Part shown: positions 25,165-36,350 of the stretch, in pieces | How positions within the stretch are numbered: position 1 is the first letter of the stretch | Layout: each line of letters begins with the position of its first letter | From: Mesostigma viride | Lineage: Eukaryota > Streptophyta > Mesostigmatophyceae > Mesostigmatales > Mesostigmataceae | Reading direction: 5' to 3' | DNA length: 45,000 nt | Assembly (NCBI GenBank): GCA_009746045.1 | Contig: RPFO01000104.1 | Coordinates: forward strand, 3,893,237-3,938,236 | Program-made: the position numbers and the translations under genes | The notes under the pieces: model-generated | Database searches by the model: none | Told to the model about the DNA's origin: nothing | The model's input: only the letters and a program-made list of their open reading frames with translations

Positions 25165-28100
25165 CAGTGTTTTTTTTAGTGGCGATACACCGCCAAATGT
25201 GGCGGTGTGGCACTTTTTTTGGCAAAATGTGGCGTTGCCACCCACTTTGACAGGGCTCCCAAGAAGCCACAATTTGGCCGTGCTGTTCTACTTCGTAGTT
25301 TCGTTTCGCCACAGGGTGGCCGTGCCTGAAGTTTACTCTAGTACAGGTTACGCCACAATTGGCGGTGTCAGCCGGTCTTCCGGTCGGCGTTCCGCCACAA
25401 GCCTCCCTAGTACTAGACTACTACTATGAGTACTACTATGACTGACTGACTGCATAGTGCATGTACAGTACGTAGAGCCCGGCCGGCGGCCAAGTGCCAA
25501 GTGGCAAGTGGCCCGCTGCCCGAGACCAGAGCACGGAGAGTGCACTGTGCAGACTGCAGCTTGTGTGCATTTCATTAACTGCATTTTCACGACAGCTGGC
25601 TCATATAACAGCTGGCGAGTGGCGGCCTGGCGCCTCAGTATTAAGTCACTCGCCAGCCATACTGCATTGACTAATGTGTTTCGACTTTCGGCACTAGTAA
25701 TCGTTGTTGTTAATTTACCAAGTAGGAAAAATCCATGGCAGACGCTGGGCCGTTTAGGCCACCTGGGCCGCCGCAGGTAGTGAGGGGAGGAGAGAGAAGA
25801 AATAGTGTGTTTTATGGCACCGGGCTTGGCCGGAAGCCTTTGGCCCTCCCAGCCGGAATGCGATGCAAACCAATCTTTCCAGGTCCGAATGGAGCCTCCA
25901 TTGTCGTTGGGAAAACCAAGGCGACGGTAGAGATCGCTCCCGAGGAGGCGAAAAGGCTTAGGTCGAAGGAGACGCGGGCTGCTGCTCGGCGGGTAGAGAG
26001 TGAGGGGGCGCCCGAACATCCCGAGGTGATAGGGGCAGACGCGAACTACATCAAGGTCAGCATTAAGGTCATGGACGGGGAAGTGGGGTCCGATGTGCCT
26101 TCGAATGTGATGCGCCCCTCATTTCCTTGGTGCTGCTTTCCATTTTCGTAGCGCCACCTGCCAAGAGGGATTGGAAGGGCGCGGATGCCAATAGGAAGTG
26201 GAAACCCGAATGGGGGCTGCGTTTCCCATGGTTGCGCTATGACGAAGAGAAGGACGAAGCATACTGCGGCCCTTGCCGTGATGCCAAGGTCACCATCGGG
26301 CTGGGTAGGGGGACCAAGGTTTTCAAGATCGACACTTTCAAGACACACGTTGTGGCTGACTCTCACGTGGCCGCCATTGCGAAGGAGAAGAGCGAGTGCC
26401 TGCGGGTGTATTCAGGGGAGGAGAGGAGCACGCAGAGCCGGCAGAGGCAGACGGTCATGGGCGAGTTTGCCCCCCCCCTGGTCAGCTGAGCAAGTCCGAC
26501 CGACTTAAGCTCAAGCAGTTCAAGGCGATGGCGTACACCCTGGCGAAGGGTAAGCCTATGACTGATTATGAGTCGCTGCCAACGCTCCTTTGCGAATACG
26601 AGGAGATGAGGGACGCGCTCCCCTCCCACCATTGGACTGACGGCTCAGGTTGGGAGATGGCGGAGGCGTTGGATGCCGTGTTGCTTGCTGACCTTAAGGC
26701 AAGGGTCGCCGCGGCTAGGTATGTCGCGGTCACCGTCGATGAGTCCAAGGCCAATGATAACGTAGAATTCATGTCGGTGGAGGTGGCTTTTGTGGAGGAT
26801 GGAATAAAGCAGCAGGAGTTTGTCACGCTAAAAAAGGTACTGCGGTGGACGCCCTCTCCCTGCACAACGAGCTGTGCATAGTAATGCGAGGCATGCTCGG
26901 AATCACGGACGATCAGCTCGTGGTGAAGCTGGTTGGCTTCGGGTCAGATGGGGCATCGGTGATGATGGGGCAGCGGAAGGGTGTCGGGAAGAAGCTCTTG
27001 ATGAGCAATGCACCCTTCCTCGTGCCCATGCACTGCGCGCCGCACAAGCTCAGCCTGATAGCGAACGAGCTCAAGGGGAACTCCTTGTTTGCGCGGGTGG
27101 AGTCAATCCTCAAGTCAGCACACAACTGGGTGGCGCACTCAGCCATGAAGTCAGAGCAACTGAAGATGTGGCAGGGGATGCTGGGCACGGGTGGCCGGAA
27201 GCTGCAGCGCGTGTCCGACACACGCTGGCTTAGCGTGCAGGGGTGCCTCAACACGTTCCGCATTGAGTATCCTGCGATCGCCATGTGCTTGGCCACCTAC
27301 CAACACAAGGAAGTGGAGCAAATGGCAGCAGCACAGGACTTGCTAGCCAACATGCTGGACATTGACACCCAGCTCGGGGTGGTCGTGTTCGCGCGCATGC
27401 TGGATGCCATGAATTTCTTGGTCAAGCAGTGCCAGCAGCAGGACCTGCAGCTCGACACCCTTGCCCATGCGATCGAGGACTGCAAGACAACAATCCGTGA
27501 TGAGTATGTGGAAGGGCCCAAGGTGTTCACTGGGACCCTCTGGAAGGGGTTTATAGACTTGGATGCCGACACGTCACCCTTTCTCACCGACCGCGGCGAG
27601 GTTTTCCGCAACTGCCAGGAAATGGAACACCCGGTAACATGTCAAACGGTGCACGAGGCCTCGGGTTCTCGGGCTCGCTACGTTTCAGTGGCAAGTGTCA
27701 CGGAGGAGGAGTTCAGACTCCGCGTAATTGCTGCGCAGGAGCAGGCTACCGCTGCGGCCAAGGTGGTGCTGGACGACTTCGATATCCGATTCCCACCAAA
27801 CGGTCTGCTCTCCGCGATGTCCATTTTGCAGCCAGGCTGGTGGACTGAGAAGGAGCGCGACGTGGCCGAGGTGCAGAAACAAGTTCAGGTGCTCAAGCGC
27901 AAGTTTGCTGTGGGGGTCACCATGGTGAATGGGAAGAAGGTGGGCCCACTGATTTCCCCGTCCCTCCTGGATGACCAGCTCGACTCCTTTATGCTCATGA
28001 TGAAGAGCAACAGCCAGGAGTACACGTCCGCAAGGGCGTTGTGGAAGGTTTTGTTGACCAACCCGCTCATGCACGAGTTTGTGGGGGCGTATCTGCAGCT

Positions 28101-29279
28101 GGCAGAGTTGATGCTGCTCCTCCCTCTTACCAGCGTGGAGAATGAGCGGAGGTTCAGCCACATGAATTTCATTAAGAGCGATATTCGCAACCGCCTTCTC
28201 GAGCGCCATCTGAACGTGGCGGTCCGCATCTTTGCATGCAGCTCTTCATACGAAGACATGCCGATCCAGGCGGCATATGCAGTGTGGTCTGCGGAGAAGG
28301 GCCGCCGCGCAACCGGCAGTGTTCTTACTTAAATACATAATTGCTTATATGATTCCTTGCTGCTAGCTACTAAGTTTTCTTATTTTCTGTGCTTTCCGCG
28401 GAATCTCAAATTTTGGGCAGCTAGCGTTTTCAAGTTTGTTGCCCGGCCTTCTGACGACAACGTAATTGCTTACATTGTCCCCGCCATCGGCATGTAGTCA
28501 AGTGTGCAAGCTAGTCATGGCTTCGCTTTTAGAGGGGCGTAATTATTAATGAACTTTAAATAAAATGATGAGGCCACCAATGAGCAATTGCGAATGAGCC
28601 ATAATCCTTATTATTCGTTCATGACGGAATCACGGAAACTAGGAAGCCAAACATTACTAAGTCGGTCGTGAGAAGTAATACTGCGCCAATACAACAAATT
28701 AAGTAAGTTCAAAGCACACAGTGCTTTTTTTTGAATTTATTCTCGCGTGACGTAGTGATTTCATAAATTTAGTACGGCCGCTTACTGAAGCTTATGAGCT
28801 GACTAACTTTCAGTTGACTTTTGACTGAGTAACCTCACTTCATAGTAGACTGAAACTAATTAGGTAACTATAATGCATCCTTAGTCTCATTATTTAACGC
28901 GTTAGTAAACACTACACCTTCATAGGTTTTTATACTTTTCATTTAAGTAGGAAGACACAAGTGCAATTGAAGTATGATGAGAATGGGGCTGCCCGCCAGC
29001 AGGCCGGGCAGCCGGCGGCCCGGCGCCCGGCGCCGATGCCTGAGACGGAGACGCTCGCCCGCCTTGTGTACAGCCAGTACGGCGCCGCGCCGCGCTGACC
29101 CCACTGCCGGCAGGGTCATTTGCTGCACCAAAAAGCCAGCCCGCCACACGTGGCCGTGCCAAGCCCAATTTTAATTGGCTTAAAGCCACACATTGGCCGA
29201 GTAAACTGAAGTTTTCATAGTTCGAAACGCCACAAGTGGCCTAGCGCCACTAGTAGCGAAAACCTTAAAAAAAACACTG
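25165..29279 (+). mobile_element. hAT-superfamily DNA transposon, copy A (4115 bp)
   Basis: The ends are CAGTGTTTTTTTTA (left, 25165) and its inverted copy (right, ending 29279). AATGAAAC stands on both sides (25157-25164 and 29280-29287), a perfect 8-bp TSD as expected for hAT. Subterminal regions are dense in gccaca/tgtggc words and share gaagtttactc with its near-complement on the right, likely transposase-binding sites. A GC-rich island at about 28985-29100 lies near the right end. By eye it differs from copy B (36351-40470) by a 4-bp and a 1-bp deletion. Confidence 0.97.
25735..28332 (+). pseudogene. hAT transposase, inactivated copy
   Basis: Collinear with the copy B transposase but split into four frames (25735-26151, 26127-26489, 26396-26881, 26845-28332). 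Relative to copy B it lacks 4 bp near 26107 (in a repeated atg context) and one G near 26837 (aaggtactg against aaggtgactg). The third break, at the nine-C run near 26470, is shared with copy B. The N-terminal part contains a BED-type zinc finger (CGPC at about 26267, then paired His). The large last frame keeps FGSDGASVM, MHCAPHKLSL and the C-terminal dimerisation block with SVENERRFS. The 1-bp loss separates the first catalytic Asp (VTVDESKAN) from the rest. Confidence 0.93.
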
Positions 29280-29287
29280 AATGAAAC

Positions 29288-30027
29288 AGGTACCCGGCTT
29301 AGCAGGGATTAACTACTGGCTATATTTGGAATAAACGTACACCTATTTACCTGGAAACAGGTACCCGGAAAAAAACAGCTACCTACTCCACAGCCAGGGG
29401 AAAATTGACACCTGCCCTGGGCACGTGAGCGGTGAGCCACGCGAAACCAGACCGCTGATCGCTGCAATGAGTACGATCCTGGACATCCCTGGTGCGATCA
29501 CTGCGATGTGGAAAATTGCTGATGAATGACCACTCTCACATGTCACCCCTCCTACTCGCAAGGGAACCCGTGACTGCAGGCAGTGGCTAGTGTGTCTGCT
29601 TGTCCTTATTTTGCCCGTGCAGTTTCGCGCTGGAAATAGATCGTCCAGCAGGGTCCAGCAAAAAAAACCAACAAAATATTCATGCGGGGGGATCATTATA
29701 CACAACGTCGCTTACTTCCCGTGCTTGTTTACGTCTACATAATACGTTTGCTTTGCAATTTCTCTGCCCGCTAGCCTGCAGGCAACCTTAGCAGCAATTC
29801 GAGGCAGGCATTCCGCAAAGTCTGCTTAATAGTGAAGGCTGCATTTGATGGCTATGCCGGGACACTTACCGTTGTGGATCTCGTCTCTAATTTAACCTGC
29901 TGTCTTTTTTTATACAGTAAGCCATCTACATAAAGAAGTTTTCTTACTTCGCTCCATGGCATTGAGATAGCGGGAGTTGAGCTGTTTGGCAGATTAACGT
30001 CCTTAATTCGTTGGGGGGTTGTGAAAA
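29288..30027. other. Intergenic between hAT copy A and the EFCAB10-like gene
   Basis: Contains two copies of caggtacccgg (about 29286 and 29358) and short frames only. The promoter of the downstream gene is presumably here, but no element is identifiable. Confidence 0.4.
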
Positions 30028-32371
30028 ATGGCGCGGCCAACCGGGCGCTTAACAATGGAAGCCGAACTGCAGAAGGATGCAGAGGAGTATCTGGTACTGT
30101 CCACCTTTCATAGTCCTTCCCTTGTCGATTCCTACCATTTCGTTTGCGGTTTATCTTCAAGGCGTAGCGCGTGGGCTTCAACACTTAGCAGTTATCTCCC
30201 CACTACGGTCTCTTCGCTGCGTGTATGATACAATGCTGATACTAGTCGGCATGTTCTTCCCACGTTACACTTCTCGCGTCTGCGTCCAGACAAAACACAA
30301 GGTTGACGAACTTTTGTCGGGAATGATGAGGGAACTTTTGACGGAGCGGCCCCAGGACCCTCTGCAGTACCTGATCGACACACTCACTTTGAGCAACAAA
30401 GCTGAAGCGAAGCAGGTAAGATGAGCTCTTCAATAGCATTCCCCATGTTCCCCAGTAGTCTTTGTGGCCAAGTCCACGTCGTCGCCTCTATTTTTTGCCA
30501 TGTTGCCCACCATGCTTTCCTGTCACGTGCTCCTCATCGCAGCAAACTACACCTAACATGTCTATGTATCTCGACATTGCTACTGCTTACTCGTGCTTAT
30601 CCCTGGCGATGCAAACGCCCTCACTTCTTTCATCGACTTCCTGGAGGCCATGTCTGCTTTTGCTTCGTTGTGTGGATAGCTCAGTTGTGTTATCTACCTG
30701 AATCCGCCAAAAGCACGCTACCTTATACTTACAACCAAGTCAGTGTGTTTCCCCTTTATGCTTGGCCCACCTTGCCTGGGCCCAGGATGCCACGGGGCTG
30801 AGCGCCTATAGACGCAGCAAGCTCGAGCGCATCTTCAAGAAAATGGACAAGGTACCAGAGCGGAAGCGAAGTTCACGTGCTTTGGCGAGAGGTCCCACTT
30901 GACAATTAGGGGCACATGGAACAAGAAAAAAAAAGGGGAACAAACGCGGGAGGCACAGTGGAATGTGGGTTGCGAGGGGACATGGGGCGCTAGGGGCCAT
31001 GCAGCACTGGTGGACATGGAGCGGTACTGGGCACGGGGTGACACACAACACCGCAGTAGGACATGAGGTACAGACTGCTCACTAGTTGTCCCCAGGCTGT
31101 ACAAGGTGAGCCGAGGCGATCGTGGAGGATGCCAGCGTGGGCCTTGGAAGGACCGACACAGGGCACTCCAAAGGTATAGCTCGTGTGCTGCACGGTACGA
31201 GTAGTCACCCTGCGATAAGAAGTTCATCCACTGGTATACACGGGGTGCGTGGGGTGGAGTATGGCACAGCTGGTGTGATGTTCTCGGCAGTTTCCTTTTC
31301 CCCCTTCTTTTCCCCCTCGTTCTAGGCTTCACGTACCCAGCTCCCTGTTTTCGTTTTCTTTGTGTTGGAACGCTTGTTTTGGAGAACAGCCAAGTGGGGC
31401 TAAAGGGTGTCCCGGATACAGAGAGCAGATGGGCTCCTATCTATTATTGGGGCGTTAGTTAACGATGATAAGTAGGATGCCCCGCCTTGTCATGCATGCA
31501 CTCGGCTGGGAGGGGAGCGAGGGGTATGGGCAGCCGATTCATGGGCATTCGGAGATGTTCGGGTATCACAACCGACTAGAAGCATTCTGGCAATGTTCCA
31601 ATACAGCGCACCAGGCACATTCACGATGCGCCCAAGCACCGCATGCGCGCATGAGACCTGCACGCAACCAGTGCTATGCAGACTTGTAATCTATGTGCAC
31701 TTGTGTGGACTGGGTTGAGCCGTTTGGTTCTTGGGCAGGTTGGGCAGTCTCCTTTCGACGGATGCGGGCAAGCAAGATATGGATAAGATAGCCAGCCAGG
31801 CACAAAAATTGCTGCCACAGCCTGTTGTGTAACCCATACGTGACCACAATAGAGCTCACCTGATGGTAATGAGTGCACTTGACAACCCTCGGTGGCACAC
31901 AATGGAATTCCATGGCACGGTGAACATGATTTCTATCACTACGGTTATGATTGTTTATCAGTGTTGATAACTTTGCTTCTGCGACTGATTGATTTTTTTA
32001 ATGGTGCGCTGCGCTGGGCGGCACTGTTGGGGGTTGATGGCACAAATGGATGTTGATGGCACCAATAGGTGGGAATGTACACCACTAAAGCAAGTACATG
32101 CATCAATCGACTAACAACTAGAATGACTGCACAAATGCACGGTGACGGTCGGCAGAACAACTCCGGCAGCGTCAACTTCCGCGAGCTCGAGGAGCACGCG
32201 GCCAAGTACGGCCAGGTGCTGTCTACCGAGGAGCTGCGCGGCATATTCCGCGAGTTCGACACGTCCAAGGACAACCTGGTGTCGAAGCACGAGTTCTTCG
32301 CCTTCTTCGCCAAGGTGACTGGCACGTGCAACAACGCTGAGTTCGACGCGCTGGTGCAGCAGATGGAATAA
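30028..32371 (+). CDS. RIIa/DPY30 plus EF-hand protein, EFCAB10-like (complete, 4 exons)
   Basis: Exons 30028-30093, 30290-30415, 30786-30851 and 32156-32371, all phase 0, encode 157 residues. Residues about 18-58 read EEYLTKHKVDELL..ERPQDPLQYLIDTL, a dimerisation/docking fold of the RIIa/DPY30 type. Two EF-hands follow. The first loop is DKNNSGSVNFRE, a canonical 12-residue calcium site with Asp1 and Glu12, split by intron 3 after DK. The second is DTSKDNLVSKHE, also with Asp1 and Glu12 but Asn in place of the usual Gly6. An N-terminal RIIa domain plus EF-hands is the layout of EFCAB10, a cilium-associated family. A ciliary role here is inference. The start ATG at 30028 is the first in frame; a second Met lies nine codons later. 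The 1304-bp third intron has a weak pyrimidine tract, but the rebuilt EF loop strongly supports the join. Confidence 0.82.
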
Positions 32372-33339
32372 GGAAGCAATGCAGGAGATGCAACAAGGGG
32401 AGGTGGTTAATAGTAGGGGGTCTGGTCACGGAAGCGTGGCAAGTGGGAAGCGCATCTGCTAGTGTGGCAGGGGGAGCGCGGCATGGAGCATGAAAGAGGG
32501 TTTGTTTCAGGGTTACCATCGCAAACGCGTTACCATCATGCCTGGTCACGGTCAAGTTCGAGACCGAGACATTAATTGCGATGCTCAGTGTACCAAATGG
32601 GCAAGCGAGCATGTAATGCACTTTTCAGAGATATTGACTGGATTGGCTCAAGCTACCATGGTCCGGATTCTCCAGATTTCTGGCCTGCGCTTGTTGTCTC
32701 ATTGACATTGGCTTTAGGCAGCTTTCGGAGGGCAGCAATAAGCCCATGGCTTGCTGACAGACCCTGTTTTCAATGCTGTACAGACCCATTGATTGGTTTC
32801 CCCAGCTTATCATTCGTGCCTTGAGGAGGTGCAGGGCATGCATGAGACTAATCAATTAATTAATTCATTTATGAAGTGAGACAACTATGCCTGGACGCAT
32901 GGCGATCCAACGCCGTGGAAGGGCTAGGGTAGTTGTCTGAGAGGAAAGACGCGAAGGCCGCGGGCCGGAGCCGCGTGGCTATCTCTAGGTAGACCTGCAT
33001 GGAGGGAGACAGAGTGTAACAAGAAAGGTTGATAAGGAAAACACACATACACACACACCACCACCACTACCAACACAAACAACCAAAGCTAAGAAGGAAA
33101 AGAGGGAACGCATACACACATACACGAAGGGGCTAAAAGAATAAGTAAGGAGTAAACATTACAAAGGGAAAAAGAAAAAGAAAAAAGAAAAGAAAATTCA
33201 TTTATGCATGAAACACATTATCTAGCTCTGTGCATATTTTGCATGATAGCTAAGTGCGCACTAGTATGCAAGGTCTATACCTGATGTGGCGCACTGTGAA
33301 GTATAAAATGACCTATGATGGAGTCAGGCTTAGCCTAGC
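32372..33339. other. Intergenic, no gene recognised
   Basis: Includes a short attaatt run (about 32855) and an A/C-rich stretch (33038-33090: acacac, caccaccac). No domain-bearing frame was found. Confidence 0.5.
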
Positions 33340-33351
33340 ATGTGGCCTACG

Positions 33352-33461
33352 TGACGTAATGCTCCGTGACTCCCCAACGGGAGCACGAGTCTAATTAATT
33401 AATTAATTAATTAATTAATTAATTAATTAATTAATTAATTAATTAATTAATTAATTAATTA
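33352..33461 (+). mobile_element. Family C retroelement tail insertion with about 68-bp TAAT array
   Basis: Flanked by atgtggcctacg at 33340-33351 and 33462-33473, a perfect 12-bp TSD. The inserted part is only about 40 bp of element (tgacgtaatgctccgtga, then ctccccaacgggag), then a (TAAT)n array running to 33461. It is a very severe 5' truncation. Confidence 0.9.
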
Positions 33462-33532
33462 ATGTGGCCTACGCGCCCATAATGGGCCGCATGAATGACG
33501 CCTTCAGAATTTAGCCAAGCCATGCCTATAAT

Positions 33533-34202
33533 CTTCAAGGTCGTCATTCTGACGATCCTGACCTACGGCGCCGAGACGTGGGCACTGACGCAGGAGCTGG
33601 AGCAAGGACTCGACGGCGCCGTCACCAAGATATGCTGCGCAAGGCCCTTAACATCCCCTTTGGTTTGCACATTAGTAATGAGGATTTGTACGCTGATTTG
33701 CCCTATGTTTCCCACATTATTAGGCACAGGCGCCTGGGCCTAGCCGGGCACCTGGCCCGCACAGATCAGGTAGATACATCAGATAGACTAGCTGGCACCA
33801 AGCCCGCCCAGCCTGGGCGATATGTCCTCACCTGGCGTGCCCCCGGCCGCGCGCGGCAGGGCCGCCACCCGTGGACTTTTCGTGATAGACTCGGCATGGA
33901 CATGTGCTACACTAGACGTGACGGGCTCACCCCCGGGCAGCCTCCTGGTTTGTCTGTAATATGGAGGCAGATGGTGCGCAAGGATAGATGGCAAGTAGTG
34001 ATGAAGGAGACCACCCCCAAGCCTGTGGGGCCTCCGCGTGTGACCAAGTATGGCATTCATAGCGATTCGGGCCGCGGTGCCCACACCCCTGTAACTAGGA
34101 CCTAGATAGCTTATACCATCCATTCCATCCCATGTTCCCCTCCCACTGAGGACTTATGCTCACGTGACGCAGTCACGTGTCTATTAATTAATTAATTAAT
34201 TA
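33533..34202 (+). mobile_element. 5'-truncated LINE copy, family A (best preserved)
   Basis: Flanked by ATGCCTATAAT at 33522-33532 and 34203-34213 (11-bp TSD). Translation gives VILTILTYGAETWALTQELE, then (frameshifted by one base near 33632) LGLAGHLARTDQ, PGRYVLTWRAPG and a C-terminal tail ending near 34105. Then come the CACGTGAC-GCA-GTCACGTG hairpin and a (TAAT)n tail. It is clearly the same family as 14172-15032 and less decayed. Confidence 0.95.
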
Positions 34203-34239
34203 ATGCCTATAATGGGACCCCCATGGATGTTGCATTAAG

Positions 34240-34530
34240 CATTTAGCCACGCTCTGCCTATGCAGAGAGTCGTTCTCTGTTGAGAAGCCATGCCCTAGCT
34301 CTTGTATAGCCATGATGATCTTCCCCCCATGACAGGCCTTAAGTGAGCTCCGAGACATCATGGTGGTGCAGGTGCCCTTGGTGCACCTAGAGCAAGTGCA
34401 ATTGTTTACATTCCCACCCTTGCATGAGGAAGCTTAGAATGTATTAAAAGCCATATGTTCCTTCTCCGGGATATGTGCTACATACACTCCCAACGGATCG
34501 AGTTATGTTCCTAAATAATTATTTAATTAA
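34240..34530 (+). mobile_element. LINE-type 3' end, family B
   Basis: Collinear with 15450-15758 (ccatgccctagctc, gatcttccccccatgacagg, ggtgcacctagagcaag, cttagaatgtat, actcccaacgga), ending in aaataattatttaattaa. No clear TSD was found; the 5' limit is set by where the similarity fades. Confidence 0.75.
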
Positions 34531-35222
34531 GGATGGAAATGAGAAAATACTGATGAATGAATGAAATTACTTTGCAACCACTTCGTGAGATATACATCAA
34601 CCGGCATTCAGAAAATTTTAATTGAATCATTGTCCAATATTGTACAAGTAAAACTCACATGTACGCATCGACCGTGATTGTCAATACACCGGGCGCATGC
34701 ATGTGGCGGAATATAATCTCAGATGATAGATCGATGCATACCAACCTAATTGAATGGGCAATGGTTAATCATTGAAGAATCCATGCAATGTCGTGCATTG
34801 CTGTGCACGTACTGATCGATATGTTGGCCCCAGATATAGGGGTATCAAAGTTTCATCAGGAGGTGGCACACTCCCACATGACGGTGTTGATGTCTCGTCA
34901 GGAAACGCATGTGGCAAACAGATGCACACCATCAACCTGCGATTACTTACACGGAATATCCACATCAATGCAGACGACAATGTGCGGATGTCCGCACGTC
35001 AGATGGCAGCCATGCATTATTGGCTTTCTGCGTGTGAGCGTTGATAGAAACAGCTTGATATTCATGCTCTTTGTAACGGACAGGTGGCTGTACATGTCGT
35101 TACACAATGGTGCAGAGCAACGCCGGTATAAAGATGAAGATAAGGGACGTGTTGCTTGCGCCATGCCAGGCAGAAAGACAGAGGCAGCTGATACCAGGGC
35201 AAAGCCATAATTCCTAGCTCTA
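34531..35222. other. Short frames only
   Basis: Overlapping frames at 34772-35044 and 34788-35210 show no recognised family. There is no repeat with a partner elsewhere in the window. Confidence 0.35.
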
Positions 35223-35855
35223 GTGCTCGACTGGCACATCCTGTCTAACGTACGAGCTCATTTCGAAGAACGATTGGAGGGCGGCAATTTTGTAGATCGA
35301 TTTCTCTTTGGGAAACGATTTGCCAATGTGCCTGATATGGCCGACCAAGAACGGTTTATCACGGGTGTCGGTATGGAGGACCCAATGAAGCAGCCCCACA
35401 AGAAGGAACGTGACCTATCGCCGACGCCCAGGGAATTCGTAATTCTTACAAAGCTGCAGACCGCGATCCACAAGACCGCGCTGGGGGTAACCGGTATGAT
35501 TCTGGTACATTCAAACCCCAACTGGTCTTCATTTGAACTTGTAAAATAGCGCATTGTGAAGAACGAGCCAAATGAGCGCTGGATGTTCCGGCAACATAAG
35601 AAATTTCTCCCAAAGGAAACTGCGTTTATTGTACCATGGTTGGCATGTCTCCCAACGCGTCACATTTACAGCATGGCCATGCTCCAGATTGCACGACAGC
35701 TGGCTTTGAACTGCTCCGTCAAGAGCGATGCCTCAAAACATCGAGTCTGGAGCAAGGTTAGGAAAAGGACAGGCGATTTATCTAAGGTGCTAAGGAGTAA
35801 GGACTGGCCGCCTGGGGCAGGCAGGAAAGGGCTGATGCTGCCGATGTGGCGATAA
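35223..35855 (+). pseudogene. Unrecognised frame of about 210 codons interrupted by one in-frame TAG
   Basis: Frames 35223-35549 and 35556-35855 are in the same phase, separated only by TAG at 35547 plus two codons. Composition is balanced and unlike the low-complexity frames elsewhere, with charged, protein-like sequence (FVDRFLFGKRF, WMFRQHKKFLP, SKVRKRTGDLSKV). I recognise no domain. It could be a decayed host or mobile-element gene, two exons, or chance. Confidence 0.35.
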
Positions 35856-36342
35856 TTTGCTATAATTTGGCGCCTTGGCGTGGCGTGACCTTTCTGCTTT
35901 CCTTGGCAAGATTCTGACTGCGAGTCGCTTCACTCGCTTCAGTCGCTTGTGTGCACGGCGCGCCCAGCTGGACGACTGCTACCGTCACCACGTCGGGAAA
36001 CGTCGGTAATTTGTGTTCGAATCACTAATAACTGCCGATACTCCCGATACTCACCCATGTACCGCTTCGCGAAAGAATCCCTTATGTGGACTCACGTTAC
36101 TGGCCGACATATTCATCACGCTCTAGCCGTACGACGGAAAAAGCAACGGCGAGAACGCCGTTTCGAGAACGCCGACCGCAAAAAGCACTGGGCCGTGTCG
36201 CCTACTCAACTTCATGACGGTCAACGCAAGTATCTGCTTCCTCCAGCCGAAGACGGCACGGCCAAATGCCAGACGGAAGCATTTGCTTCATTTGCTTGGT
36301 GACTGCGCCAGGTGGAGTGCCAGAACGAGCCGTGACTCGGGA
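35856..36342. other. Left flank of hAT copy B
   Basis: Short basic frames only. Removing copy B leaves the frame from 36214 open across the empty site to a TAG at 40558, about 73 codons, too short to interpret. Confidence 0.3.
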
Positions 36343-36350
36343 CTTGGGAG

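Noticed and set aside
28920-29189. 89-codon frame in the hAT 3' region (also 36441-36710)
   Set aside because: It covers the GC-rich island and is Ala/Pro-rich, without a recognisable domain; duplicated only because the element is.
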